The position numbers and the translations under genes are program-made. A model generated the notes under the pieces. The model was not told the origin of the DNA and did not search any database. It saw only the letters and a list, made by a program, of their open reading frames with translations. Below are positions 1 through 11,335 of a stretch of DNA of 64,000 bases, piece by piece (position 1 is the stretch's first letter; each line of letters opens with the position of its first letter). Origin of the DNA: Acanthochlamys bracteata (lineage: Eukaryota; Streptophyta; Magnoliopsida; Pandanales; Velloziaceae); the NCBI GenBank assembly GCA_019914995.1, contig CM034127.1, forward strand, positions 13,304,269 to 13,368,268, read 5' to 3'.

Positions 1-2767
1 CTATCATCGTCAATTGTCACTTTGACGGTATTGTAGCACTTTTTTTGTTCTAAATAGTTTTTTACATTTCTAAATAAATTTTTATAATATCTAAAAAGAT
101 TTACAATTTAAAAAGTACTAATAAATTATATATCAGACAACTTATATATATTTTAAATAAAAGAATTAAGATTGCTTTTCAAAAAAGTTTTCCAATAAAC
201 TCTATCTTTCAAAAAAGTTGTTATTTTAAACAGTTCTAAACGTACGTGATTGCACACAATAAACAACAATTTATTATAAGAGGACATTTAAAAATGCTTA
301 TATAATAAATTTTTTAAAATAAAAAATATTTTTATAAATAAATTTTATTATTTTGATATAAAAAATAATAATAAATAAATAAATAAATTTTTTATGCAAT
401 TTTTTTATAATCTTTAAATTTTAAATAAATTGTGTAAAATATTTAAAAAAATTATCAAAATATAAAATTAAAAATTGATAAAAAATTTTCTGAAAATGAA
501 GTGCCGAAGAGGTCCTTAAATCAGTTTTGGTTCACGCTGCAAAAATAGAATTCATCCTTCGATGATAGAAAGGTTTATTCTTTCTATGTTTCAAAGAGAC
601 TTGTATAGATGAACGAGAACTAGTCCAAACTCCAAACTGGTACTCGATGCTAGAGATCATGTTGTTCACTTTTGAGGCTTTGAATGTGTATCATTTGCAA
701 GAATATAAACTTTTACGAAGTAAATTCTTGAGAAACAATTTTTAAAAATAGATATAAAAATTTTAAAAATAAGTTTAAAAGTGATTTTTCATTCATAGTT
801 TTATTAAAATTAATAAGAACGTGAATTTTTTATCTAAAAAAATAAAATTTGACCAAACTAATACACTTCTAATATTACAAATCAATAAATAAACTTGTCT
901 AAGAAAAAAATACATGAAAAATCGCCATTCTAAAGTAGCTCTTTTTAGAGAGACAATTGAAAATATTTAAAATAATGAGCAATTTTCTAAGTGAAGCTTA
1001 TTTTAAAATCTTTCAAAAAACAAATTTAATTTTTTTGATCTAAAAATAAAAATATGTATACAAAAGTTTACATCATATACTTTATTTATATTTCTTGAAA
1101 TTAAAAAAACTTTTAAAAAATTCTATAAAATTTACTAAAAATATAAAAAACATTTATAATAAAAACAGCATGTAAAGCACTGCTAAATACTACCTAGGTT
1201 AGTTGATGATATTAGAACATTCTTTAATAAGTTCAACGATAAAGCGACAAAATAGTGAAAAACTTCTACAGTTTATGAAGCACTGAAATTGAAAGTAATT
1301 GGGAAAATTAGTTTATTTCTATCTCGGAAATTACGTTTATTGGCAAGTTTAAAGAAATGTCTTTACTGATCCAAATTCAGATCAATCCAAGGGCTCAGAA
1401 TAAAAGGTTGAAACTTATCTATCCAATTTGAAATGGAGCTAAATCCAAAATGGTATTTATTTTAGGTTTCCTAGAAAAGAGTATTTTAGTCATCCTAATT
1501 CTATTTTATATTATTTGCCAATCATTCAAACGGGCATTTAAACTATTCAAAGGAATCTTGGAAATTTGACCAAGTTTCTCCACAGATGTCCACCACTACG
1601 AATCCTATCAGCTCTACAGTTTATCTGACCGTTGAAAAAACTATGCTAGGAACGTGACCTTAGAACACCTTGAAAGATGCAACTAGTTTATGATCCGTAC
1701 TATGAAGAAGAATTGTAGTAATTATTGATGTATAACTAAAAGGTTTCTATTTATTTTCTACAGAAAACATTCATATTTTGTTAAAGCAGCTTTGGATACT
1801 TGTGTTGATTGAAGTAAAATGAATAAAAAAGCAGTTGAAAAAAACTCATAATTAATAATTGCAATTAAAACGAAGTCAATCATCGATTTAATTTGTTGGC
1901 ATACATTTTATTTGGATTATACACCTATAAATAAAAATATAATAGTATTATAATGATATTTTATACAAAAAAAATGTATGGTAATAATACTGTATGATCA
2001 AGATATTTAATAACATGATAAAAAAGCTATAATAAATATAGTTGTTAATTGTGAAGATTTGAACTCATGACTCCATATAAATTTAAATCTTCTGTATATG
2101 TGCTTATCACTAATACAAGGCTTAATCTTTGATTAGAAAAACATAAATAATATATAATATATTGGCGTATAAAATCTCAAAATTATCCACTTGATCGCAT
2201 TGTACTGTAGTATATAACTAAATAATGTTTTTGATTTACAAGTTGATGTTGATGGATTAACACTTGAGTACCATCCAGATTTGAAATAATCCGTCACATA
2301 GATCCGAGTAGAACTAGAGTTAAGAGCGGTTTCGCAAATACGTTTTTAAAAAAAATAATTTTTTAATATTTCAAGTCATATTTTTAACTTTTTATAATTT
2401 TTAATAAAATTAATTTAAAATTTTAGAAAATTACATAAAAAATGTTATTTATATTTATTATAATTATCTTTTTAAATAAAAAGCAAGTATAATTTTTTAA
2501 ATAAAATAAAAATATTTTATTTTAAAAAATTATATTTTAATTATTTTTCAAAGTAGAGCCAAATTAGAAAGAAAAGGATTTTTTCAACGAAGATATCACA
2601 CCATCAAAAGTTTCTAATTAGGTAATGGGTGTATATATTCGCTACGATCGAATTGGGGAAGTCTAACAACCGCTCCCCTGCCCCAACTTTGAAGTATTCT
2701 GCATTACAAATTCCAGATATGTAGCTTATTAGAAACCGATAAATTAATTTTAACGAGCACTAAAAGG

Positions 2768-3559
2768 TATAGTTGTCAGACTCGGACTAACCCGTCCGGA
2801 TCGATCAGAAAATTATCGATCCAGACGGTAAATCGGTCCGAATTTACAAAAAGACCGTTTATGCAATCGATCCATTTTAATCCGTTCTGATCTGCTTCAA
2901 TCCGATCGGCCCGTCCGTCCGGATCAAACCGGATTGAAAAAATTTTTAAAAAATTAATTAAAAATTTTTAAATTAATGATATATTTAATACTAAAATAAT
3001 TATTAATAGTTCTATGTTGAAAAATGATATTTAGTTTAAATTTAGCATTTGGATGTAATAATGCAAAAAATATAATTAATTATTTCTTATTTGTAAATAT
3101 CAATTATTAGTGATTTTTAAATTTTTTATATAGTAAAATATTTAGATTCAAATATGTATACCTAAAAAAATTAGTTATATATCTTTTATGATTTATCTAT
3201 TTTATGGTTTTATTTTTTTCTAATCTCCTAATTTATTTAAATATTTCTATTTATAAAATTTAGTTATTATTATTATTATTAGTGGTAGTAATTATGGTGG
3301 AAATATTTAATTTTTACTGTGATTATTATTATTATTGTTATTGATAGTAATGACATAATAAAAATACTCTAATTTTTTGTTATAATTGCTATAGCTATTA
3401 TTATTGATAGTATTATTAGCAGTAAATTTTTTACTATAATTATTATTGATTTAATATTATTGACCCGACGGTTCGACTGGTTGACCTGACGGTTCAATCC
3501 GAGAACCGTGACCCGGACAGTTTTTCGGTTCGATATCCGATCCGATTCTTATAACTATG
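2768..3559. mobile_element. Non-autonomous hAT-like element (MITE-like), about 792 bp
   Basis: The ends are imperfect inverted repeats: the left end reads TATAGTTGTCAGACTCGG and the reverse complement of the right end reads CATAGTTATAAGAATCGG. The element is flanked by near-identical 8-bp direct repeats, CTAAAAGG at 2760-2767 and CTAAAAGA at 3560-3567, the target-site length expected for hAT transposases. Subterminal blocks are GC-rich with CCGG/CCGTCCGGAT-type repeats, while the core is AT-rich with (ATT)n runs. No transposase frame is present. The family assignment is inferred from target-site length and structure. Confidence 0.65.
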
Positions 3560-3845
3560 CTAAAAGACGATGAGGCGTTATATATAATCTAATATTTCCT
3601 CCTCTAAATTAAGGACAAATTCTTTGTTTTAAAAGGTGAATACTTTCTGAGCAATAGGCCCACGTCATTTCAGAGTTATTCCTAATTAAGCTTTACACCA
3701 AACTCGTGGCTCATACGTGATAAACATGCCTAATTAAGACAACATAATCGGTAAAAGAATAGTAAAAATCTGTCATGTCTAATTTGTAATCAAAGTAGCC
3801 TATAATTAGTCGATCATTAACTATTCTAAGCATATAATAACTATA

Positions 3846-4394
3846 ATTTAAAATCCAACATGGATCTACCGGGTCGATTCAGAATTAGATGACCCGGCAC
3901 TAATTTCGCATTGAGTGAGTAGTATAACCTAATATATAATAAATTTAATAAAATTGGAATTGATTTGGCCGATTTTCGGATAAATCCGATGATTCGATAG
4001 AAAGAATTGATCCGATGATAGTATAAAAAAAATTAAAATAAAAAAAAATAAATATTAAAATGTGTTTGCCCCTAATTACACCATGTAACTAATTTGTAAT
4101 AGTAAAATATTATTATATTTTAGATATTTTGGCTATTGTTTGGACTTTTAAATACTATTATTTCAAAAGTGAAAAGTATAACTTCAAAAAATATATTCAA
4201 TATTTATTATATATAATATTATTCTTAAAAATTTTAAATAACTATTACGATAAATATTGTATAATATATATACAATATTTATAATATTAATATTTATTTA
4301 ATAAATTTAATTTGGTTCAATAGATCAACTCGGTGATCCAGTGAGTTAATCGGTGACCAATAATATTTTCAAATCAAATATCGAATTTTAAAAC
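3846..4394. mobile_element. Degenerate hAT-like non-autonomous element
   Basis: The left end (TTTAAAATCCAACAT) and the reverse complement of the right end (TTTAAAATTCGATAT) match at about 11 of 15 positions. The subterminal sequence, with CGGGTCGATTC and GATCAACTCGGTGATCC, resembles the GC-rich subterminal blocks of the element at 2768-3559. No clean target-site duplication could be fixed, so the borders are approximate. No open frame of note is present. Confidence 0.35.
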
Positions 4395-5649
4395 ACTAAT
4401 AATAAATTAATAACTACTAATTAAATTATTTTTTTATATTTGTGGACAGATAATGTTGATGTTTTTGATAAAGTTAGACGAATTTTTCGGTTAATAATAT
4501 ATATGTATACATATTTTTAAAGACATCTATGAGCGCTTTTCATTTAAATACTTCAAATTTTATTTTTAATGTTAGATATAAAAATGTATAGGTTAAAATT
4601 TTTATAATAAAATTTTAATTTAATTGAATTACGAATAGTTAATAACATTAAATATGTTTGATATTTTAACTTTAAAAATAATTATCTTATACCATATAAA
4701 ATAAACATATAAAATTCTATATCCACTATTTATTATTAATTATTCTATATATCATAGTTAATATCTTTATAATAGTAAATATATAATGATATATAAGTAT
4801 ATACATTTTTCCATACTAATTATATTATAATTTCATTATATATATAATATAATACAAATAATATTTTTTAATTCACCATTTCGCTCAACAAAAAGTGCAT
4901 TTGGTATGATTTCTTTCAAAATTTTATTCTTCAAAAATACCTCACATTTATAAAAATTAATTTAATAAATATTAAAAATTTTACATTATAAAGCTTTAGT
5001 ATTATTTATTTTTAAATAAAATATAAAATTTATTTTTCAAAATTAAATAAAATTATTTTTTTATTAAAAAAAGTTTTTTTGAAGTATTTTCGAACACGCG
5101 AAGCATCACCACACATATCCCCTTTTTCTATCACTTCTCAAAGTAAATATTCTACCACCTTCAAAAACTCGCGCTTCTTGCTTTCCTACAACTTAATAGC
5201 CTCCGATCTCCGCTCCTCCGCAGGCAAAGCCAAGACTTTCGAGATCTGGTTGCTACGAGTCTCGCTCACGCAAGCCACCAGCCGACAGTTCAGCACGTAT
5301 TCACCTTCCGGATAGCCTAACGCCCACCTTACACAAGATGTTTATTTCTCTTTCTTCTTTGATCTTTTTGCTTGAATAAACTTATTTTAATAAATAAAAT
5401 ATTGTTCATGTATAGATTATTGCAAGAGAAGCTTCTTAAGTTTTTAACTTTCTATTATTTTACGGCCCTCTCTCTCTGTCTCAACCGAACTCTGACATCC
5501 ACTGGTGGAGAGAGAAGCAGAGTAACAGAGTGACAGAGAAAGAGAGCGTGGTGAAGAACAGGGGTAGCGAGTCCTCTCTCAGATCTGATAGTTCGTCTGT
5601 TTTCTTCCTACTCTAATTGGAGATCATTCCAACGCATCGTGTAGAGAGT

Positions 5650-5762
5650 ATGTAGGTAGGCATTTGTTATAGATGTTTGCTGAGGCAAGGATAGGTGGCT
5701 CTCAGATATTACAACGCAGAGTTCTGATGAAATTCGGATGGCGGCATTGTCAGAGACAATGA
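5650..5762 (+). promoter_or_regulatory. Possible upstream ORFs in the C2-NT gene leader
   Basis: A start-stop unit (ATG TAG) begins at 5650, and a 29-codon uORF runs 5673-5762 and ends 27 nt before the main ATG at 5790. The CT-rich sequence near 5465-5490 suggests transcription begins upstream, so both would lie in the leader. This depends on the transcript start, which I cannot see directly. Confidence 0.35.
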
Positions 5763-5789
5763 AGAAGGTTTAGAAAGCAGGGGAGGAAA

Positions 5790-8700
5790 ATGTTCAAGGC
5801 TTCAAGATGGAGAGGGGACAAGAACAAGCTCAAGGCTGTGTTCAGATTCCAGTTTCAAGCTTCTCAGGTGAGACTTCTTGATCCTCATATCTTTGTGCAT
5901 TCACAGCCCTTGAGCTTGTTGGTAGTTTCATTGAATTAGACTGAGGAGTTTGTGATGAACAAACATCTGGTGGTTGAATTGTCTCTGATCATTGTCTTGT
6001 GTAAGTAAAGGTTCCCGAGCAGGGATGGGAGGCACTCATCATATCTCTGGTCCCTCTGAATGTCGGACGACCGTCTATGAAATCGGAGAAGGCTGCGGTG
6101 GTGAACGGATCATGCCAGTGGACTAAACCAGTATATGAGACTGTAAAACTTTCCCAGGATCCCAAATCAGGAAAGATCAATGACAGAGTTTATCAGTTCA
6201 TTGTCTCCACGACTGTAATAGAGATATCCCCTGAACGTACTTAACACATTCTTCCTTAAATAGTCTAATCTAATTAGAGGAATTTCTTTGCTATGGTTGA
6301 TTACTATAGGGATCAACAAAAACTGGAATCCTAGGAGAAGCTACAATCAACCTAGTAGATTATGCTGAGGTACTGAAGCCGTCATCAGTCACTCTCCCTC
6401 TCCGGCCATCAAATACTGGAGCTATTTTGCATGTGAGTGTAATAAATTTATGGTTGATTGCAGATCTAGGTTCATGTGTTTGAGTTTCAAATGAAATCGG
6501 TCCATCACAAGTCTCCCACCAGATCTCTATCCCTCACAAATAAATTTAGAATGTCAGAATGCTTCTCTCAGCATCATTAATTTCCACCCAAATGTGATGT
6601 TTTTATTAGATATTCAAACCAGGCAGTTGTTATTCAGATGTCTTTGTCAGCAACGAATACATCTAAACTTTTTAATGGAAATCCATGATGTACCTAGTTT
6701 GTAGTCAATTACATTTCTTTTATGAAATCAGTTACTGTTTAATGCCAGGTTACACTTCAAAGATTGAAAGAGGAAGTTGAGGGAAGGTAGAAATTTGCAT
6801 ATAAAGTAAAATTTATCTTATTTTAGTTTTGTAATTTATTTTATTTAGATTTTCATTCATAATCAAATAGTTACTGTTTTATCAAACAGAGAAGCTGATG
6901 AAAACAGAGATATACTCGGGCAACGACAACGTAGGACGCTGATGAGCCAGTTGAGTATTACTGAGAAGGTTGATGAGACTGACCTGAATCTTGATGAAAG
7001 AATAAACACCGACTCCACTAAAGTAAGTTGTGAATCTCCATCAATGATCTTCACTTTACTCCTGTAAGCTGTTATCACTGAAGATCACAATGCTAATACT
7101 CTCTTCAAACTGGCATTAAACAAGTGAACATAGAACGATGAGAAACCAAAGATCCATTTAGCAGCAAGCTGTAGTGATATTAAATGAACAAGATCCAATT
7201 GCTCACAATTTATTAAGAAATGATCAAATCATAGAGCTGCCTAAGTAATCTTTAAGTAATCACATTTTAGTAGATAGATCTGATAGGAGCCATATATTCA
7301 AGTGAATCAAGCCCTCGAGGTCATTATGTCAGAAGTTTCCATGGATAAAAGGTGGAGCATAAGCATAGTCCAACTAGTGGTTATTCTCTCAAGAGGTTTG
7401 ATATGAATGAATGATGTCATGGCAGGATGGAGCATCATTAAATGATCAGGTACAACCTAGATTTCATTCCAGCAGGACGCCACCACAACGAACTCATTCA
7501 AATATTGAACTCAGAAAATCTAGCAGTTCTGATGCGATTTCTGCGGTTGGCTCAGATACTAGCTCAGAGAGATATACCCCAAAAGCAAGTGGTACTATAG
7601 CAATGTCTCTCATTAACACTTAGCATGGTTGACTATCTTTTTTCAAGAAGGCAAACATAACCACAATTTACTTGCTTTATAATTAGAGTTCAGAGACAAT
7701 CAAGGTCCAAACACAGATTGGTCTAGTAGCTCTGTTGTTGATGGAAGTACAGGTGGGTCCACAAACAGTTCAGGTGAGAACGGATGGAGAGAACGGTTGC
7801 AAGATCCAGATGTTACTCTGGAGCAGCTAAGAAGTGATGCCATTGCCTTGGCAAGGCAGGTAGAAGTATCAGCACTCGAACTGCAAACACTGAGGAAGCA
7901 AGTTGTGAAGGAAAGCAGAAGGGGACAAGAGCTTCTGAAAGAATTAACTAACCTAAAGGATGAGAGAGATGCACTTAAAAAAGAGTGCGATGAACGGAAG
8001 CAGAACAAATTCATCCGTGATGTATCTTCAGTTAAACCAAAGTTCAACTTTGAAGATGAAGACCCATGGTCCATGCTAGATGAAGCCAAACAAGAATTAA
8101 ATCATGAAAAGAAGATTACTGCAAACCTGAGATTGCAGCTGCAGAAAACACAAGAAGCAAACTCAGAGCTGATTCTTGCAGTGAGAGATCTTGATGAGTT
8201 GTTGGAGCAGAAGAACAAGGAACTCTCCAGCTGCAGCTGCGCCTCAAGACCTGTCATTCCAGAAAACAATAAGGCAAGCCCTGGGCAAGTTTTCAAAGGC
8301 CATCAAGAGCCACATGCAACATATCCTCAAGGTGACAGTGAACAATATGAACTGGAAGAACTAGTGAAGGGGCATGTAGAAGCCACAGTCTATTCAGTTG
8401 AGAAGCAAATCATTGAACTGAAGAGTGAGGTAGAGCTGTACAGGAAAGATCGTGAAGAGCTAGAAATGCAAATGGAACAGCTTGCTCTGGACTATGAGAT
8501 TCTAAAACAGGAAAACCATGACATCTCATCCAAGCTGGAGCAGACACAGCTGCGGGAACAACTTAGGATTCAATACGAGTGCTCAGCACATTTGGCCATT
8601 ATAAATGAGCTCGAAGCCCAAGTCGATAGTTTGGAGAAAGAACTAGAAACACAAGCTCAAGCATTTGAATCTGATCTTGAAGCTGTGGTCAATCAAAAAG

Positions 8701-10918
8701 TTGAGCAGGAACAGAGGGCTATACAAGCAGAGGAAGCTTTAACGATGACAAGAATGAAAAATGCTGGCACTGCCGAACAGCTTCAGAATGAATTTGAAAG
8801 GCTTTCTGCACAGATATCGTCAATGTTTCACACCAACGATAAGTTAACTGCGGAGGCTATAACGGAAGCAAATCAACTATGGCTTGAGAAATGTCATCTT
8901 GAGGACCTGCTGCACAAAGCCAATGAAGGTTTAGCATCAGCTCAGTGTCAATACCATGCAAATCTTAACGAGCTAATGCACCTAGTAAATGAGAAAACAA
9001 TATTTATTGATAAGTTAAGCTGTCAGGTGAAAAACAAGCAAGAGGAGCTGGAGACCCTAAAACAATATGAAGAAAAACACAAGATTACAGTGGCAGAAAT
9101 TGAAGCTCTTGAAGCTGCAGTAGAAGAGCTCTCTAGAGAGAAAGAGTATCTCTCTGCACGGTTGCAAGACAAAGAACTATTGACAGCTGAATTGAACAAA
9201 TTAAGGAAGGCAAAAGAGACTACAACGTTGTTGGAAGAACAAATTTCGGAAAATTGCAACTTAGAGAGAGAGCTTGTCTCAACAAAAAATGATGCCACTA
9301 GACTATATGAGCAGCTGAATGATGTGCAGCTTCTAAAAGATGAGAAAGAGGAAGCATTAAGAACCTTAAATTCTGAGATGAAAGACCTTAAATTACAGAA
9401 CATTGAGCTGAAAGAAAAACTAAGGTCAAAAGTTTTGGACTTAAAGAGTGAAGTACCAAGTTCCCAGGGAATCATGGTCACAGATATGCAGATACACCTC
9501 AGGGATGGCAATGCAAGACATGACATTACTGATGGGCCTATCAATATCTTAAAGAATAACTCTTTGGAGGCCGCTGATTCCACAAAAATTATCAAACCTG
9601 TTGAGGTAAACTCCAGTAAACAACATGAGCAGATAAATTATAAATTGCTGCTTCTATGTACCATAAAAGTAATAACTTGGCTTAGAAAACTTACCGGGCA
9701 AATGTTCTGACTGATGATTATGCGCAGCACTGATCCAAGTTCCAGAGATATGCTTTAGTGGAAATATCACACATAAATATTTGAAATGGGTCGTAGACGT
9801 ATCTATGTAGAGGTTGACATTCAGATATCATATTACACGACAATTCAAGAAAAGTAGGTATAAAAGACTCCATTTATTGACATCTGATGAAAATGTGTAG
9901 CTATATAGGAAAGCTTTATGCATCAAAGAGCTAAAGGCTCACTGAATGGATGCATCAAGGAACCACTTTAGGAAAGCAATTTGATGTTAGCACTTGTAAA
10001 CATTTTCTTCTGTGTATGATAATGCAAGATTCGCGGTATTTTCTACCTTGCTATGCTAGGTACTTCCGGGCAAGTTATATATGTTTATAATTGTGCTACT
10101 TCTAGTTCCTGACACAAGAAAATTTGTTCATTGTAGGGCATTCTCAAGGATAGAGGGGAGGAAAATATTCTCAAAAATGAAGCAAACATGTCCAAACAAT
10201 TTAACTGTCTACAGTCCTCACAGGTAAGGGTCATGTAATTATGCGATATACTTGCCTCATGGTCTTCTTTTTAGAATCTCATCTTCTAATTTTATATTTC
10301 TTGAAATGTGATATCAACCTAAGGTTGAAAGAATCAACCATAGTGCTGAAACATTAAATAGGGATAATGCAATTGATGCAAGAGATGCAGAAGGAGTCTC
10401 ATCGTTTTCAAGGGATGGAGATAAATCCTCTTTATGTCATGTAAATGGCACCTGCAAGGTTCAAAACATAAGGTAAAAAGTTTACATATTGAAGGCAATT
10501 TATGAGACCTTTCATATTGTGCATGACAAGAACTTTACTGCTATTTGCTGATATACTAGTACTGCTGTCAGGCAATGTTTATGCACATAGAATAGAGGGG
10601 AAGAGGGTAATACCTTGAGTAAGTTCAGTGTACTAGGAATTTTCTGCTTACGAATGACTAAACTTTTGCAGGAATACAAGATATATTACGGCAAAACAAC
10701 TGGAAGCCCCAAATTCCTATTACTCTTGTCAAGTCAAGTCAGCTGAAGTCTTAACTGAAATGGAATTGCTAAAAGAACGAAACCAGTTAGTCGAAACTGA
10801 GCTGAAAGACTTACAGGAAAGGTATTCAGCTATCAGCCTCAAGTTTGCAGAAGTAGAAGGTGAAAGGCAACAACTTGTCATGACAATCCGCACACTCAAA
10901 AATGCCATGAAGAGTTAG
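5790..10918 (+). CDS. C2-NT domain coiled-coil protein (myosin heavy chain-related, At5g52280-like), 10 exons
   Basis: Exons 5790-5867, 6011-6214, 6310-6432, 6749-6786, 6890-7022, 7426-7588, 7687-9605, 10137-10223, 10324-10472 and 10672-10918 join in frame to 1046 residues. The start (MFKASRWRGDKNKLK) and residues 1 to about 145, including FIVSTTGSTKTGILGEA, are the plant NT-type C2 domain, which in related proteins mediates membrane or organelle attachment. Residues about 275-885 and the last 80 are heptad-rich coiled coil rich in E, K, L and Q. The C-terminal ISLKFAEVEGERQQLVM stretch is characteristic of the family. The long exon also reads through its donor at 9606 to a TGA at 9708-9710, but splicing to exons 8-10 restores the family C-terminus. 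The STTGS junction between exons 2 and 3 matches my recollection of Arabidopsis At5g52280. The exact function is unknown; a scaffold or tether role is inferred. It is convergent with SHOC1, the stop codons being 417 bp apart. Confidence 0.9.
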
Positions 10919-11335
10919 ATTTCATTGTATATAAGTAGAATTAATGTTCCTGTATAGGCGAGGAACTGGACATACTTGGAGGCATACCCAGGACCCGCAA
11001 ACCCTTTACGGCGTGTCAAGAAAGTGACATCTTGCATATTGGTCTAGAATCATTATTTTACAGAATGGATTCTGTTCTACTTCCAGGAAAAGAAAAGGAA
11101 AATGCAGTTCTCTTTTCAAAGAATATACTTTTCAGTATATGGTTGCTAACTAAAATATTTCTTTTGAAAAAAAAAAGAGAAATTGAACCATTTTAACTCA
11201 ACTTTCAGCATTTTGCTTTCTGATGGTACATCTAAGAGGCAAGGAGAAAGGAGAGATGAAAGTTATGTACTTTTAACACAATTGGAATCATAGGCTTCGT
11301 TGAAGTGACTAATTTTAAGGTGCCAATATAACCAC
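10919..11335. other. Convergent 3' intergenic gap
   Basis: This 417-bp gap separates the stop codons of the C2-NT gene (+) and SHOC1 (-). It must hold both 3' untranslated regions and poly(A) sites. I see an A-rich run near 11168-11180 and no other structure. Confidence 0.7.

Larger units (their letters stand above)
1..5400. other. AT-rich intergenic spacer
   Basis: No coding sequence is supported here. Most of the stretch is A/T homopolymer-rich DNA typical of plant spacers, interrupted by islands of average composition (about 490-720, 1190-1760, 2040-2350 and 2630-2770) in which I recognise no gene. Two relic non-autonomous transposons lie at 2768-3559 and 3846-4394 and are listed separately. 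The 78-codon open frame at 5079-5315 has no recognisable motif and sits just before the leader of the next gene, so I do not call it a gene. Confidence 0.7.

Noticed and set aside
2040-2120. GATTTGAACTCATGACTCC stretch resembling a tRNA T-arm or SINE promoter box
   Set aside because: No cloverleaf could be folded by eye and no matching A box or poly-A tail was found; too short to call.
5079-5315. 78-codon plus-strand frame upstream of the C2-NT gene
   Set aside because: No recognisable domain and no supporting splice context; it lies in the region just before the leader.
9023-9595. 190-codon antisense frame inside the C2-NT gene
   Set aside because: Shadow of the coiled-coil coding strand; the composition (F/S/L-rich) is what antisense of E/K-rich codons gives.
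9606-9710. Read-through of C2-NT exon 7 to TGA as the true C-terminus
   Set aside because: Three downstream exons restore the conserved family C-terminus in frame, so the read-through tail is better explained as intron.
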